64,000 nt of DNA from Aselliscus stoliczkanus (GCA_033961575.1 CM066732.1:111602687-111666686), one strand, 5' to 3'. Shown: positions 33,861-45,596, counted from the first letter of the stretch. Notes: generated from the sequence alone by a model not told the origin. Program-made: numbers and translations.

Positions 33861-36185
33861 TATTAATACCCAGAAGTTTCACTACATACACGATTATATA
33901 AAAGTGTTAAACTGGATCACCCCTAACCAATGCCTAAGGGCCTGTGCTGTTTATAGTTCTCTACTCAGAGAAACGACATTGTATATCTACCTACCCATTG
34001 TTTCCTGTCTCTCAATAGTGTCCACCACCAAACACTAATAGCATGTTCCTCTAATAGCATGTTCATTAACAATTGTAGTGGGTCAAAGGTAATTGAAAAA
34101 TTTCTTTTTAATTTAAAAAACAATTGTAATGGAAGGCAATATCTGGAAAAAATCCCTATGTCAATTGCATTTATTTGCCAAATTCTCGTGATGATTAATT
34201 GTTCCACGTGCTTTGACATTATAGACTAAACTTCAACTTCAGAATATTTAATTGTGTGTGCCTCTAGGTCTTCACAGGCAAGGCCGAGTGGGAGGCTGTG
34301 AATTGTCCTGTAAACCTTAGCTATCCATTTAGTGAACACAGACCATTCTGGGAAGAATGGGATAACTTTGCCACATCAAGAGTCTCAGCCCTTGGGAATG
34401 GTTCCCCGCATTCACACACGTGTATCTATCTATGCAGACCTATTCTTTGGTTTAGCTCATTTAACTCTATATCTGCAGCCCATCATTCAATAAAATAGCA
34501 AAATTTTACTGAGCACACAAGCGGTTAAAACCTTTCCTCCATTGGGTGAGATGCAGAAACAAGTCCTCTTGAAAATACAAAGAGAAATTAGTCTGATAAT
34601 GAAAAACCACTGAAAGCAATTTACGAACCATTCCCCTGACAGTATATAAACTCTTCATATACTGTACATAATTCAGGCTTGGTCTTTTTTTGATTACTGC
34701 CTTCTAATCATACATCTTTCTAACAGCAATACTGACACCTGAATCTCTTTTACTCCCTGTTTCAGAGGGATATACAGTAGCAAACACGCCTATGCGTTGA
34801 ATGAAGCTGATGGCTTGTATTGTTTATTCAATGGAATGCCTTTGATAATTTTTTTAAACAAAGGCTAATCAAGCAGTTGTGAAACCAAATATTTGCAGAA
34901 TCCAAACACTTGTGTAAAACGTAAATTTGTTGCAGTGTGCCCTTAAATAAACAAACTATGTGATTGCCATAAATAAAAGAGAACTTAAAGGGTAAAACTA
35001 TTATTTCCTTAAAAACTATGCACGTCAAGAAAAAAGTTTTGCCAAATAAAATTGGGTGGAGGATATAATACACGAGGAGAAAAACAAAAAGAAATTAAGG
35101 AAAGGGTAACAAATGAGTTTAGCAAAGTCACAATGAGAGAGGGCAGACAAAAATAAAGGCAAAGGATGCTGCGTCCAAGGAAAGAGGAAGGGGCGAGTGG
35201 AAACAGCTGGAATTGTTCAGCTGTGTCAACATTCGGCTGTTTCACAGATTGACTAGCAAAGTGTCATCTGAAACCAATTACATTCCCAAAACCCCACGGA
35301 CCCAGTTCATAACATTGATTAATCCACAATGTGAAAAAGTCCCCAAGCAAAACTAGAACAGCTGTCAGCCCTTGGAGCTCAAAAAACAGCAATTGCTTAA
35401 GAAAAGAAGAAGAAAAGCTCTTCTTGAAACTTTAGGGATTTTTCAGAAGGTATGCCAACTGAAATAGAAGATAGGTTTAAAACTGCTCCTACCCGTTTCT
35501 GAGAACTGTTAGAAAAGTAGGGGTCATGTTTAAAAAAAAAACCAAGTCCATTCCAAAATCAGCACACAACGGCCTCAAAGTCTGAAATACCTTGTATCTT
35601 TTTACTCCCTGCTAAGAGCAACACGGGTGCATTCCTTTTTTTTTTTTAAGTACATTTATATTTTTTTCCTTCTCATTATTTTAAATGATTTAACCTATTT
35701 CCTTTGGGCCTTAAAATGTAGCTATATTTAATACACTTTCTAATAAAGAAATCTTTTTTATACCTTTTGTTCCATTTCACAGAGGTAGAAGTGTATACAA
35801 AGACCTTACCTTGCAAACATCTAACTTGAGCATGAGTCAAGCATACAAATTGCGGCCACACCGCTTCCATGAGCCCACTATCTGTACAGAAGACTGTAGA
35901 GATGTACACATAGCTTCGGCATTGCCTCTGAAGTTGCTGCAGCTAGACATCCAGCCACCAAGTGCTTAGAGACCCCAAGGCCATACAAATGGCCATGGAA
36001 GACGCCTTAAGAAGTCTCCATTTCCGTAGATCGTGACCTGAAATCTCCACTACAGGACTGAAGAGGTTGTAGGAGTCCCTCATCCTACGGATGAATTTTT
36101 TTTTTTCCCCCACAAAAATAAAACACATATTTATTTGTCCATTCACTCAGCAAACTATATCAAACACTGGATTTCAGCACGTGAG
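33861..36185. other. Unassigned non-coding stretch
   Basis: About 2.3 kb, AT-rich and low in recognisable repeats. A 13-base motif TAATAGCATGTTC is directly repeated near 34035-34065. There is no gene-like frame above 84 codons. Confidence 0.4.
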
Positions 36186-36189
36186 TTTT

Positions 36190-36310
36190 TTGTATAAGTA
36201 AACCAAAGTTGGTTTAGTGACCTGCCCAGGGCCATACAACTAGTAAGTGCTACACTTTGGATTCAAATTCAGGGCTATCTGATACCTAATTCTGGGCTCT
36301 TTCCAAGAAA
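36190..36310 (-). repeat. MIR SINE fragment
   Basis: TTAGTGACCTGCCCAGGGCCATACAACTAGTAAGTG, then GGATTCAAATTCAGGGCTATCTGA, is the reverse-complement 5' half of MIR. Confidence 0.82.
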
Positions 36311-37618
36311 AACCATGTTACTACATTATGCTTGACATAGATTTTCATAAGCTAGTTTGGGAGGCCCAAAGCACGCAAAGTATAGTTCCTACGGGTAAAC
36401 ACATTGCAAATTACAAAAACAAAGCAAAACAAAAACCTGGGTATAAATTGGACTTTAAGAACATTAAGCTGTTTATATATTCAGATTCCACTGTGCTTTG
36501 CTCCCTCTGTAAATACCTCATTAGTAATCTAATGGTCTCCTCAGTTGAAATGACACACTGTAACTGCAAGTTTTAGGAAGCTGAAGTATGGCTTTGATAC
36601 ATTGAAGCTTTTCACCCAGATACTTAATACTATTGTCTCAAGGCACTAACCAGTCTAGATATTTTCTAATTCAAACTCATTCAGAAAAACACAAACCTTG
36701 GCTCCATTGGTACATCCCTGGATTTGAAAAAGAGAAAAAAAAGGCAAAAAAATCACAACCCACAATTCATTGTGTCAGGCAAAGGAATCCAGGCTTATTC
36801 ATTTTCAGATCTCAATATTAGAAGGTCAGTGTCAACTATAGCAGCAAGTTATTTCAGATGTAAGGAAATAATGTTACTAAATACTATTCTCCAAACAGTA
36901 ACAACGTCTCTCCAGTTTTGCAATAGGTAACATCTGCATTGAGTTTTAAAGGGTTAGAAATGGGAGTGGTGGAAGAGGGTAGGGGGTCAGAACACTGAGA
37001 GCAATAAGACAATTAGTCTCTAGACAGATACTCCCTTTTTTGTTTTTTTAACCCTAGAGGATATTTATAATTATTGTTTTTCGTAATGCTCATGATGGCA
37101 CAGATAAAGAACAACAATTGCTCCCAACAGAACTCTAAGTACAGTACATGCTTATAAAAGCAAATTACTGTTTATACATGGACAGGATTGTAATGAGGGG
37201 AAGAACATTACAAATTATATGTTACTGAACAAAATCTCAAACATTTCCATTTCTTTCTTTTTTATGAAAAGATGTCATTACCTGCGGCACGCCCCCTTCT
37301 CTCAGTCCCCTCAATGGACACTGGCACTGTTACGCCTACAAGAAATACAACAATAAGTTTATATTTTTATGTTATGATTTTAGAACATGGGGTAATATCC
37401 ATAGGTAGAAATATAAAATCACTCACGTTTCCATATTTCAAGCAACTCTAAGAATCACCACAGCAGAAAGATTATAATGTACATTCTGAATGGCAAGATC
37501 ATCTGTCCCAAGGACTACACATGGTTATGACCCTCATATAAATCTATCCTAAAAGGTGGATCATTTACCAACAAAAAAACTGACCCTTAAAAGAACCCAA
37601 TTAAGTTTTATATAAGGC
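36311..37618. other. Unassigned non-coding stretch
   Basis: AT-rich and free of repeats I recognise. 37050-37260 is notably complex and could be conserved, but there is no direct support. Confidence 0.4.
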
Positions 37619-37630
37619 GGGGGGGGGGGG
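37619..37630. repeat. G12 homopolymer
   Basis: Twelve consecutive G on the plus strand, able to contribute to a G-quadruplex. Confidence 0.85.
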
Positions 37631-37838
37631 TTCTCTGCATTTTTATTAACTGAAAATTACCGTAAGCTATTGGGTTGCCAGAAAAATCATGACATATTTT
37701 TTCTATGTTTTTCATTGCAAAAATGCGTCATGACTTTTCCAACAACCCATGAATTATTTTTATTTTCTTATAAACAATCCCTGTTTTATAAAGCCTAGCC
37801 CTATTCCCAGAAACAGTGTTTTTGTGAACTAATGAAGC
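37631..37838. other. Unassigned non-coding stretch
   Basis: Nothing recognised. CATGACATATTTTTTC and its near-inverse are present (TGTCATGA-like segments around 37687-37735). Confidence 0.45.
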
Positions 37839-37867
37839 TATATATATATATATATATACACACACAC

Positions 37868-37914
<47 letters not shown>

Positions 37915-37957
37915 GAGAGAGACAGAGAGAGAGACAGAGAGAGAGACAGAGAGAGAC

Positions 37958-38014
<57 letters not shown>
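37839..38014. repeat. Compound microsatellite (TA)n(CA)n(TA)n(GA)n
   Basis: About 176 bp: TA repeats, a short CA block, TA again, then a long GA block broken by periodic GACAGA interruptions. The interruptions fall every 8-14 bases between 37905 and 37970, after which the GA run is pure. The serine/leucine-rich minus-strand frame here is an artefact. Confidence 0.95.
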
Positions 38015-38017
<3 letters not shown>

Positions 38018-38104
38018 ACCATGTGACCCTTACACATTATATATACATATCAGGCTACCACATGACCCTAAGGAGGAGTGAAAGATCTCAACAACAGTAT
38101 CTTT

Positions 38105-38195
38105 TTCATAGGTCCTAATATTGTTTTGAAGATTAAATAAGTTAGTACATCTAAAGCACTCGGAACAGGGCATGACAAGAGAACTGTTAGAACAA
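38105..38195 (+). repeat. MIR SINE 3' fragment
   Basis: TTGTTTTGAAGATTAAATAAGTTAGTACATCTAAAGCACTCGGAACAGGGCATGACA matches the MIR 3' part. Confidence 0.8.
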
Positions 38196-39474
38196 TGTTA
38201 AGTGGTCAAAGTGAGTGTTTTCATTCCACTGGCGTTCTAGGAAAAGTGAGTTCCAAGAATTTAGGTCTGGTTAGTCCCCAGGTGGTTGTGTAGCAAATAA
38301 AGCCTTTTAGAAAGGTGTGGCTTCCTATCCACTTCTCACCACCATCAAACACATCTTTTCTTAACTCACTGCAGAACAGAGTTAAGCACGAGGATGTCTG
38401 CCCTGAACTACAGCTGGCAGAGGCCTGGGAGTAGTCTCTTTTCCCCTGCTTCTGTGCCATAAATGGCTCCTCTGAGCAGTTTGTTGAGATTCACATGCTA
38501 AAGGCCTTTTGTTCCATTGTGAGACAAGGTAGAGGGGGGGCGAGCAGGTGTACTATTTCTCACAACAAGATTCCTTAGTGCTCCTGTTTCAGTGCAAACC
38601 AAGACACTCAATGACCCTGTGCGATGATTAACAGCTCACATCTCAACAGCACAGACTCTTTTAGGGGGAGACAGGTCTTAAACGTGGTCCAGGCCCACTT
38701 CCTCGCAACACTATCAGTCATTGCTCAGTGGTTCAAACTTCTCAAATGGCATGAACTGCCTAGCAGTAGTGTCACTGCTTTATATTGCTGGGTGTGACTT
38801 GCTTCAACCCAAGGGAGTTCAATGATGCTGGCCCAGAGGATAAAGGGCAATGGACTTGCAGAGTCAAGAAAATCCCATAAATGAAATTCTCAAATCAACA
38901 AACTGGGCATGTTGTCTTTGCAAGGTATTTCCTATGTCAATACAATTATGCTTCACCCAATTTCATATTAGAGACAGGCAATCCATGGTAGATCTACTTC
39001 CAAGGAACAACTGTTGGGGTTTTCTGTAGTTACTGAATTTTTTCTCATCGCAAATGCCAACCACTGCCAAATTCATTGCTGAATTTCAAAAGGCATTCTC
39101 TGGTATCAGGCTCATTGTTTTCTAGAATATCAAGCAGTCTCTTTCAATGAACATAGATACTGTTTCTTAGTTTCTTACCACCAAAGCTTTGCCTTACCAC
39201 TCATAACTGAGCCGAACCATTACACATGATTGGCAGTGAGGTTTTACTGGCTTCCTATTCTAGAACAGGGCCACCTACAGAATGGATCCTAGGTACAAAT
39301 TGGCAAGTGTATGCTTGCTATTATCACGAGGTGCAAAGAATCCCAGTTCCCTCCTCCCAGTCATGACAACACACTTTGATCTCACTTCTCCTTGGGAACT
39401 CCCGTAAGCCTGTGCCTTTCAATGCAGCCTTCTTTTATGCATCTACAATTTATCAGGTACTGGCTTGGGATATA
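38196..39474. other. Unassigned non-coding stretch
   Basis: Nothing recognised. Confidence 0.45.
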
Positions 39475-39509
39475 CAAGGTCTGACAATTAAGTTCGTGAA
39501 TTTGTTGCA

Positions 39510-40093
39510 ACAATGTTGCTAACCTTTTTTTTTTTTTTTTTTTGAGGGCAGTGTCACTGGCCCTCATATGTGGGACCCGAACCGGGGCTGTTGGCATCCC
39601 AAGCCAGCGCTTAACCACCACGCCACACGGCCGGCCCACTAATCTTCTTTTGATATCAGAGGGATTATTTGTTATAAATTTGTACCAACTGGACAAACAG
39701 TTAACGAAGTTTACTATTTGGAAGTGCTGAAAAGTCTGTGTGAAAAAGTTAGATGACCTGAACTTTTCGCCAACAATTCATGGCTCCTGCATCACACCAA
39801 TGCATCAGCTCACAAGCACTATCTGTGAGGGACTTTTTAGCCAGTAAACAAACTGTATTTGAACACCCTTCCTACTCACCTGATCTGGCCCCCAACGACT
39901 TCTTTCTTTACCCAAAATAAAGGAAATATTGAAACGAATACATTTTGATGAAATTCAGGACATCAAGGGTAATATGACAACAGTTCTGATGGCCATTCCA
40001 GAAAAAGAGTTTCAAAATTGCTTTGAAGGGTAGACTAGGCACTGGTGTCAGCGCATAGCTTCCCAAGGTGATCACAGAGATATTCAGCAATGA
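39510..40093 (+). pseudogene. Mariner transposase relic (catalytic half)
   Basis: Joining across the SINE, motifs appear in family order. FFDIRGI carries the first catalytic Asp. It is followed by FVPTGQTVNEVYYLEVLKSL and then HHTNASAH, where the family has HHDNAPAH, so the second catalytic Asp has become Thr. After a frame shift comes HPSYSPDLAPNDFFLYPK, which keeps the third Asp, and then FDEIQDIKGN and RIASQGDHRDIQ. Stops interrupt it before the second Asp motif, after FFLYPK and after the FEG motif. The N-terminal helix-turn-helix region is absent. It is dead as an enzyme gene through a lost catalytic residue, stops, a frameshift and a SINE insertion. Confidence 0.85.
39526..39637 (-). 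mobile_element. Short tRNA-derived SINE, copy 5, inside the mariner
   Basis: Reverse orientation: T-run (the A-tail), GAGGGCAGTGTCACTGG, GGGACCCGAACCGGGGC (B box) and a CGGCCGGCCC head. An imperfect duplication, CTAACCTTTTTT against CTAATCTTCTTTT, flanks it. It splits the transposase frame just before FFDIRG, so it came after the mariner. Confidence 0.9.
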
Positions 40094-40146
40094 GGTATGT
40101 TGCACTTTTTCTATGATGAGTTCACGAACTTAATTGTCTGACCTCA

Positions 40147-40157
40147 TATATACATGC

Positions 40158-40187
<30 letters not shown>
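40147..40187. repeat. (TA)n microsatellite between mariner and L1
   Basis: An imperfect TATA/CATA repeat fills the gap exactly. It may have grown from the TA target sites. Confidence 0.85.
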
Positions 40188-40188
<1 letters not shown>

Positions 40189-40735
40189 ATGGAATATTGT
40201 ACAGCCATAAAAAGGAAGAAATCTTGTGATTTGTGACAACATGGTTGGAACTTGAGAACACTATGCTAAATGAAATAAGTCACACAGAGAAAGACAAACA
40301 CTGTATGATCTCACTTATATGCGGAGTCTAATAAATACAGAAAAACCAAGTTCATAAATACATAGAATAGATTGGTAGATGCCAGAGTAGGGGGTGAAAG
40401 GGGCTGAGCGGTGGGCAAAATGGGTGAAGGGAATCAAAAGATACAAACTTCCAGTCATAAAATAAATAAAGCCTGGGGATATAATGTATAGCATGGTGAT
40501 CATAGTTAATACACTGTTAATATACATTGTTAAAATTTTCCAAGAGAATACATATTAAAATTTCTCATCACAAGAAAAAAAATTTTGTAACTATGTATGG
40601 TGATGGATATTAACTAGATTTACTATGTTGATCATCTTGCAATGTATATAAATATCAAATCGTGTTGTACACCTGGAACTAATATGTTACATGTCAATTA
40701 TACCTCGATTTAAAAAGTTACATGAGAAATAGTGA
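40188..40735 (+). mobile_element. L1 3' end with the last ORF2 codons
   Basis: ATGGAATATTGTACAGCCATAAAAAGG corresponds to the conserved MEY..AIK end of ORF2. It continues with AAATGAAATAAGTCACACAGAGAAAGACAAACACTG and TATGATCTCACTTATATGCGGA, and then a 3' UTR ending TGTCAATTATACCTCGATTTAAAAAG. Stops disrupt the coding part. It is 5'-truncated and old. Confidence 0.88.
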
Positions 40736-43599
40736 TCCATCTGAAGTCATTTGGATCTTTTTTTTTTTTTTTTTTTTGGAATCATTTGTCAGGGTGACTT
40801 AATTAAAGTCTTTGTGATGGCTGCTTGGGAGAACTTAAAAAACACTATTTGTAAGCCATCCACAAAGGAGTTATGTAATTAACAAAAACATACATACATT
40901 GAGCAACTGAGCACCTACTCTGTACTAGACCCCACCCCAAAGCAGCAGAAGTCTGGTAAGTGATACAGACACAGAAATAGACATGGTAGATGGGCAATCA
41001 CTGTTATTCCGGAAAGAAACCATTGTGTTTTAAACGGAACCACAGGCAGCACATCTGCAAACGGGCCCAAACACATTCTCCGCCAGGAACGCTATCCTTT
41101 GGCCTGAAACTGATCCTGATATTGAAATGCCAATAAGGACAAATGAAAACATGTGTACTAATTCCTTATATTTTACCAAAATCACCTTCCTCCCCGCAAA
41201 TGATCTTCCTTCCCCTAGAAATGGATAAAAATTCGTATTATTTTATTGGACTAATCCAAGGGAAAGTGTCACATAGATGGTAGACTCCCGGAAATATTTC
41301 TCGGTGTTCTAGACTCCATCTCCTTTGCCTCAGGTGAGGTTAAGGCCGTGGTTGCCATGCTGTGGGCTGAAACCAAGTCACAGGAAAGTCACCTGATACG
41401 TTAAAATTTCCAGGACAACAGAGCTCTGTCAGACAGCAAACACTCCTAATAAGTTCTTTAAAACTAACTATTAATAAATGGAGCTGCTAGGTACTTCTCT
41501 TGGTCTCGGGAGTGAAATAGTTCCTGAGATGAAAAGGCACCATGAGCTGAGAAAATCTGGGAACCTTAGGGATATGCAGGGAGGAGGCTCTCTCCATTGC
41601 ACCTCAATGTCCTAGGAAGCAGGCTTACGAGTAACTCTACCCTTCAACCTAGACAGGAGCTGCTAAGGGAGACTGAAGGAATGTTTTCACTGAGTGACAT
41701 GTCACTTGGGGTTTAGGAAGAAGAGATGGTCCTGCTGAATTGCAGTTAGAGGAAACCTTGCGATACCCCACAACCATGTATATGCCCGGCATGGAACACA
41801 TGCTCATCGAACGGTAATAGTCGCAGGGTGAGTGTGTGTGTGTGAGTGGGGGGGGGGGCGGGGTTGTGATTATTATCTCTGTCCAGACTTACTTACAAAA
41901 TGCAATCTGGCAGAACCTATTCTTTTCTCATTTTTACCCCAAGAGCAAATCTTCACAAGGAGCCATGGAGGTGAACAAAGGTCTCTGTGGCACTGAGGGC
42001 TGCCAGATGTGTTTACACACTACATGTATAGGTCAGCATGGAGAAGGCACCATCTTCAGTTGCCTAGTGCACAGCCTGCACAATCTTATGCAGCCACCCT
42101 GCTCAGTACCCTAAAGTCCCATCTGATGGATAGAAAATAATGATGGGTGTCTCTGGCCAACCGTCATGTTCATTATTGGGTGAGTGTTCCCCCAGCACCT
42201 CCAGGCAAGTAGAAAGGGGAACCCAGGCAGCATTGAGAGAACAGAGCCCAAGTTAGGCCACCAGGGGAGAGGGCCCTTAGGATCTCTCAGTTATGCTGGG
42301 GTGGAAGACAGCCTTGAGCCCTGGCAGGTGGCAGAGCATTAGAGTTTAGGCAGAAGAGCAGTTGTGAGGACCAGGTACCCAGGCAGAGCATTGGGTGGGC
42401 ACAGTGTGTAATCGGGGGAGTGGGGGAGCAGAACCAAGACACACTTTCAGTACTACCTAGTAGTTGGTCTAGGGCTTCTGAGGTGCTGATAGGTTATGCC
42501 AAAACGTGTTATATCCCTAGCATTTTAACTCTAGCAAATCCAACCATTTGACAGGCCTGAGGTGGCTCAATGAAAGTAAGAAGCAAACACTAGCCACCAT
42601 GGAAGGCACTCATTCTTCAGGCCCCTCCCACCTCATTTCAATGTGTGTCTCATCCTATTTGACGGCTCTCATTCATATTTCCTTTCAACCCCCACCTTCC
42701 CAGATGACCTTCCATTCTTCCCACTCCCTTGGAATTGCCTCAGCAACCACCCATGTTGGGAAGTCCCATCCCTAACCAGGAGGCAGGGAACAGCCAACCC
42801 TGCCAAGGAGGGTCTTCATGGTCTACTGCTGGTCATGACACTCAGGGACTGAAGAAAGGAAATACTAAAGTAATACAAAATCACACACCTGTGAATGGTT
42901 AGCATTTTCAGGGGGATTGCTTAGCCAATGAGGAAGGAGGGAACTTCTGCCATCCTCTCCCATTGTGTGTACTGTAAGGAAGAAGTTCTCCCCTACAGAG
43001 AAGAGTTTGAGCGTTCTCCTATTTGAGGGGAGTCTTGCAGAGGTTGCTTCAGACCTGCATCTTAACCCTCCATTCCTCGTTGGCTCTCCCATGAGAAGGG
43101 GCTGCCCAATGTGCTGGGCCGGGGCCTGGCCATCACCGGGCCATGATTACATGGGCAAAGTGTCTGTCCACTCATGCAGCCTTCCAGCTCACCGCCCTCT
43201 CTTATTCTGGCAGGTGCAACTCAGGTTCCTGCCTCGGTGTGGTCATTACACCCTGAGCTTGGTCATACTTGGGATTCCAGCTGCTCATGCCTGGGCAGCT
43301 TGGGCAACTGGACATAGAGCCTGGCTACGAGGTGGAGTTGGGATGCTTCATCTAGGTTGACATGACTTGGCTGTGTGTTCTACCACCCCTTACCCCTGAA
43401 GCCCCACAATGTGTGCCCCTGTATACCACGTGTGTGCATATAAATGCATCTGTTTAGTGAATCAACAAGTATTTTGCATTGAGCTGTGATTCTTGCTGGC
43501 AGGGCACCTTCATCCGGGAACCTGCCATGAATCCACCCCCCACCCTTACCCCCACCCCATCTCAAATGAACAGAACGTCCTATAAAACAGTGAGGGCAG
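40736..43599. other. Unassigned non-coding stretch
   Basis: No gene recognised in 2.9 kb. It has a T-run (40759-40778) and GT/G tracts (41827-41863). The 131-codon frame at 42965-43360 shows no family features. Confidence 0.4.
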
Positions 43600-43765
43600 A
43601 TATAATTAGCTTCATCTCTGAGATGGGGAAATGCAGGTCCATCTGTGTTTAGTGAGGTTAATGGATTTTCCCAGAGTCCCAAAGCTACTGGAACAGAGCT
43701 GTGCCTTGACCCAAGTCTTCCATGTCCAAACTTCCTCTCATCGCACCCCAGTTGCTTTGATTTTG
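43600..43765 (-). repeat. MIR SINE fragment
   Basis: TTAGCTTCATCTCTGAGATGGGGAAATGCAGG, then GTGAGGTTAATGGATTTTCCCAGAGTCCCAAAGCTACTGGAACAGAGC: reverse MIR core and tRNA-like part. Confidence 0.8.
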
Positions 43766-44103
43766 AGCAAGAATCAGTGCCCTTCCCCACCTCAACACAC
43801 ATACTCAGTGGAGAGGTAAGAAGACATTGTCATTGTCTTCAAGGTAAGAATGGTCTAACGTCTCACCCACATGGTCTTGTGGACCTGCCTAGCAACTTGA
43901 GCTGCCAGGGAGCCGAAAAAATATCCAAAGGAGGCAAGTCATCATGCTGTGACCTTGTGGAAGCAGCTGGGAGACCATGTCAAAGCTTGTCCTCACCTCG
44001 AGGGAGCTCAGTCCCCACCCCTCTGGCCTCACTCCTACCTGAGGTCTCCTCTTCACAGAAGAAAGTCTGTGGAGGTTCTAGGGGACCAGGGGGCATTTAG
44101 GCC
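43766..44103. other. Unassigned non-coding stretch
   Basis: Nothing recognised. The frame at 43645-44100 (151 codons) starts in the MIR and is judged accidental. Confidence 0.45.
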
Positions 44104-44285
44104 AGTGCTTCTTAAACGTGAGCACACACAGGGTCATCTGGAAGGCTTGCTAAAGCACAGATGGCATTGCTGGGTGTCCCCCTGAGAGTTTCTGACGGTA
44201 GGGCCCAACAATGAGCATTTCTAACACACCCCCAAGAGATACTGATGCTGCCAGTGCAGGGACCACACTTGGAGGACCACTGACA
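44104..44285. repeat. MER5-type hAT relic
   Basis: CAGTGCTTCTTAAACGTGAGCACACACAGGGTCATCTGGAAGGCTTG on the left and CCACACTTGGAGGACCACTG on the right, the standard MER5 ends. Confidence 0.85.
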
Positions 44286-44559
44286 TGTAGTGGCTTGTCT
44301 CTCCCCAGGGTCTGGGTCACTGCTTCACACCCAGAAGACACTCAGAAAGATCAATGAGGGCATCCACTAATCATCCTAACAAAAAGATTTAAGCAGCTTC
44401 TGTCTTCAGCTGTTTTAGACCCAGTGTGGTGTAAGTGGTACAAGTCCCTGCCCTCTAAAGATTGGCACAAGTCATGTTAGAAATGTATAGAAAGATGAGA
44501 TTAAAATACCCCCTCCTCCACCCCTGGATAAAAAAGGCTGACAATGGAAACTGCGAGTT

Positions 44560-45110
44560 CCTTTGCGAAGCCTCCGAAAGTTTGTGCTTTCCAATTTTTT
44601 AATGCTACCACCATCATGCTGTGGGTCACTGGGCAGCTGTTTCAGATGTATTTAATCCCAGTCCCAAAGTCCAACTGAGCTGCTCCGACCTAATGACGTG
44701 GGAGTCCTTGACCACCATCACAGCGTTCTGACAGACAGGCATGGCTGCAGAAGGCAGAAATGGGTTTCAATGTAGGGGACTCACAATATCAAAGATCTGT
44801 GAACTGTTCAGCTACACAGAGGAACCATCAGAATAATGATCATTTTTCACTCTCCCCCCTCCCTTGCTCGTTCAAAGAAAAGAGCCCTTAATTGCTTCTT
44901 GAACTACACACAAGTGGGCCGTTGACTGGGACTGTAATTCAGCACGGGAGAAGCAAGGAAAACTCTGAAACAGATTTTGTCGAGGCAATGTCTTAAATGG
45001 AGGAAACACGACAGCAGGATCGGCAGGCACAGGGCACTAAGTAGAATGAGATCGTCTTCAAGAACAGCTTGGGGTACTGTCAGCAGTTGAAGTGATCTTT
45101 AATTAGAGAC
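44560..45110. other. Repeat-free block, possible conserved non-coding sequence
   Basis: No recognised transposon in 550 bp. It includes CAGCTGTTTCAGATGTATTTAATCCC and CTTAATTGCTTCTTGAACTAC-type sequence with E-box and homeodomain-like cores. The regulatory role is a guess from texture only. Confidence 0.25.
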
Positions 45111-45264
45111 GACACCAGGTGTGATCAAGGGGGCTATGTTTTTTAACAGGGGAGAGGGGGAGAAGAAGAAAGGAGGGAAAACGAAATCTTTTTAGAAGGG
45201 TATCACGTTATAGACAACCTAGCTGATTCAGATTCCTAAAGGAGAAGACATTAAGGAAACCGAA

Positions 45265-45596
45265 GAATTCTCCATCCGGTTTATTTGTTATTAACCATCT
45301 TTCTACATCCATGTCTCAGGTACAACATTACATCTTGAGAAGTCCGAATCATTTCCTTCGGTCTAGACCACACGTTTCTAGAAGGGGTCATGGACCTTGA
45401 GAGGTAGAAACTGTTTGTCCACACCGCCCAGTTCAGCAGCCATTCCAGGCAAAGTCACAGCCATCTCTGTACAGGCCGACTGCAAACTATGTGTCTTCTG
45501 TAAATTATGTCTCTCTGAGTGTTTATCCAAGGATGCCTTCCAAGGCAATCTCCTTTTCAAAAACGTGTCTTCGTACTTTACTCGGCTGGTAGGTCC
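45265..45596 (-). other. Candidate 3'-terminal exon on the minus strand
   Basis: On the minus strand, TTTATTTTTATTTCAG forms a strong splice acceptor ending at 45597. The frame GPTSRVKYEDTFLKRRLPWK follows and stays open for 73 codons to a TAG at 45380-45378. An AATAAA polyadenylation signal lies at 45285-45280. Acceptor, open frame, stop and poly(A) signal thus occur in the right order within about 330 bases. I recognise no protein. It could be a lncRNA exon or coincidence. Confidence 0.22.

Larger units (their letters stand above)
39475..40146 (+). mobile_element. Mariner element with internal deletion and nested SINE
   Basis: Terminal repeats of about 27 bp: CAAGGTCTGACAATTAAGTTCGTGAA on the left and, reversed from the right, TGAGGTCAGACAATTAAGTTCGTGAA. 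TA flanks both ends (39473-39474, 40147-40148). Without the SINE and its duplication it is about 550 bp, under half of a full mariner (~1.3 kb). The N-terminal DNA-binding part of the transposase is missing, and the catalytic half remains as a broken frame. Confidence 0.9.

Noticed and set aside
37801..38037. Serine/leucine repeat protein frame, minus strand
   Set aside because: A direct translation of the GA/TA microsatellite.
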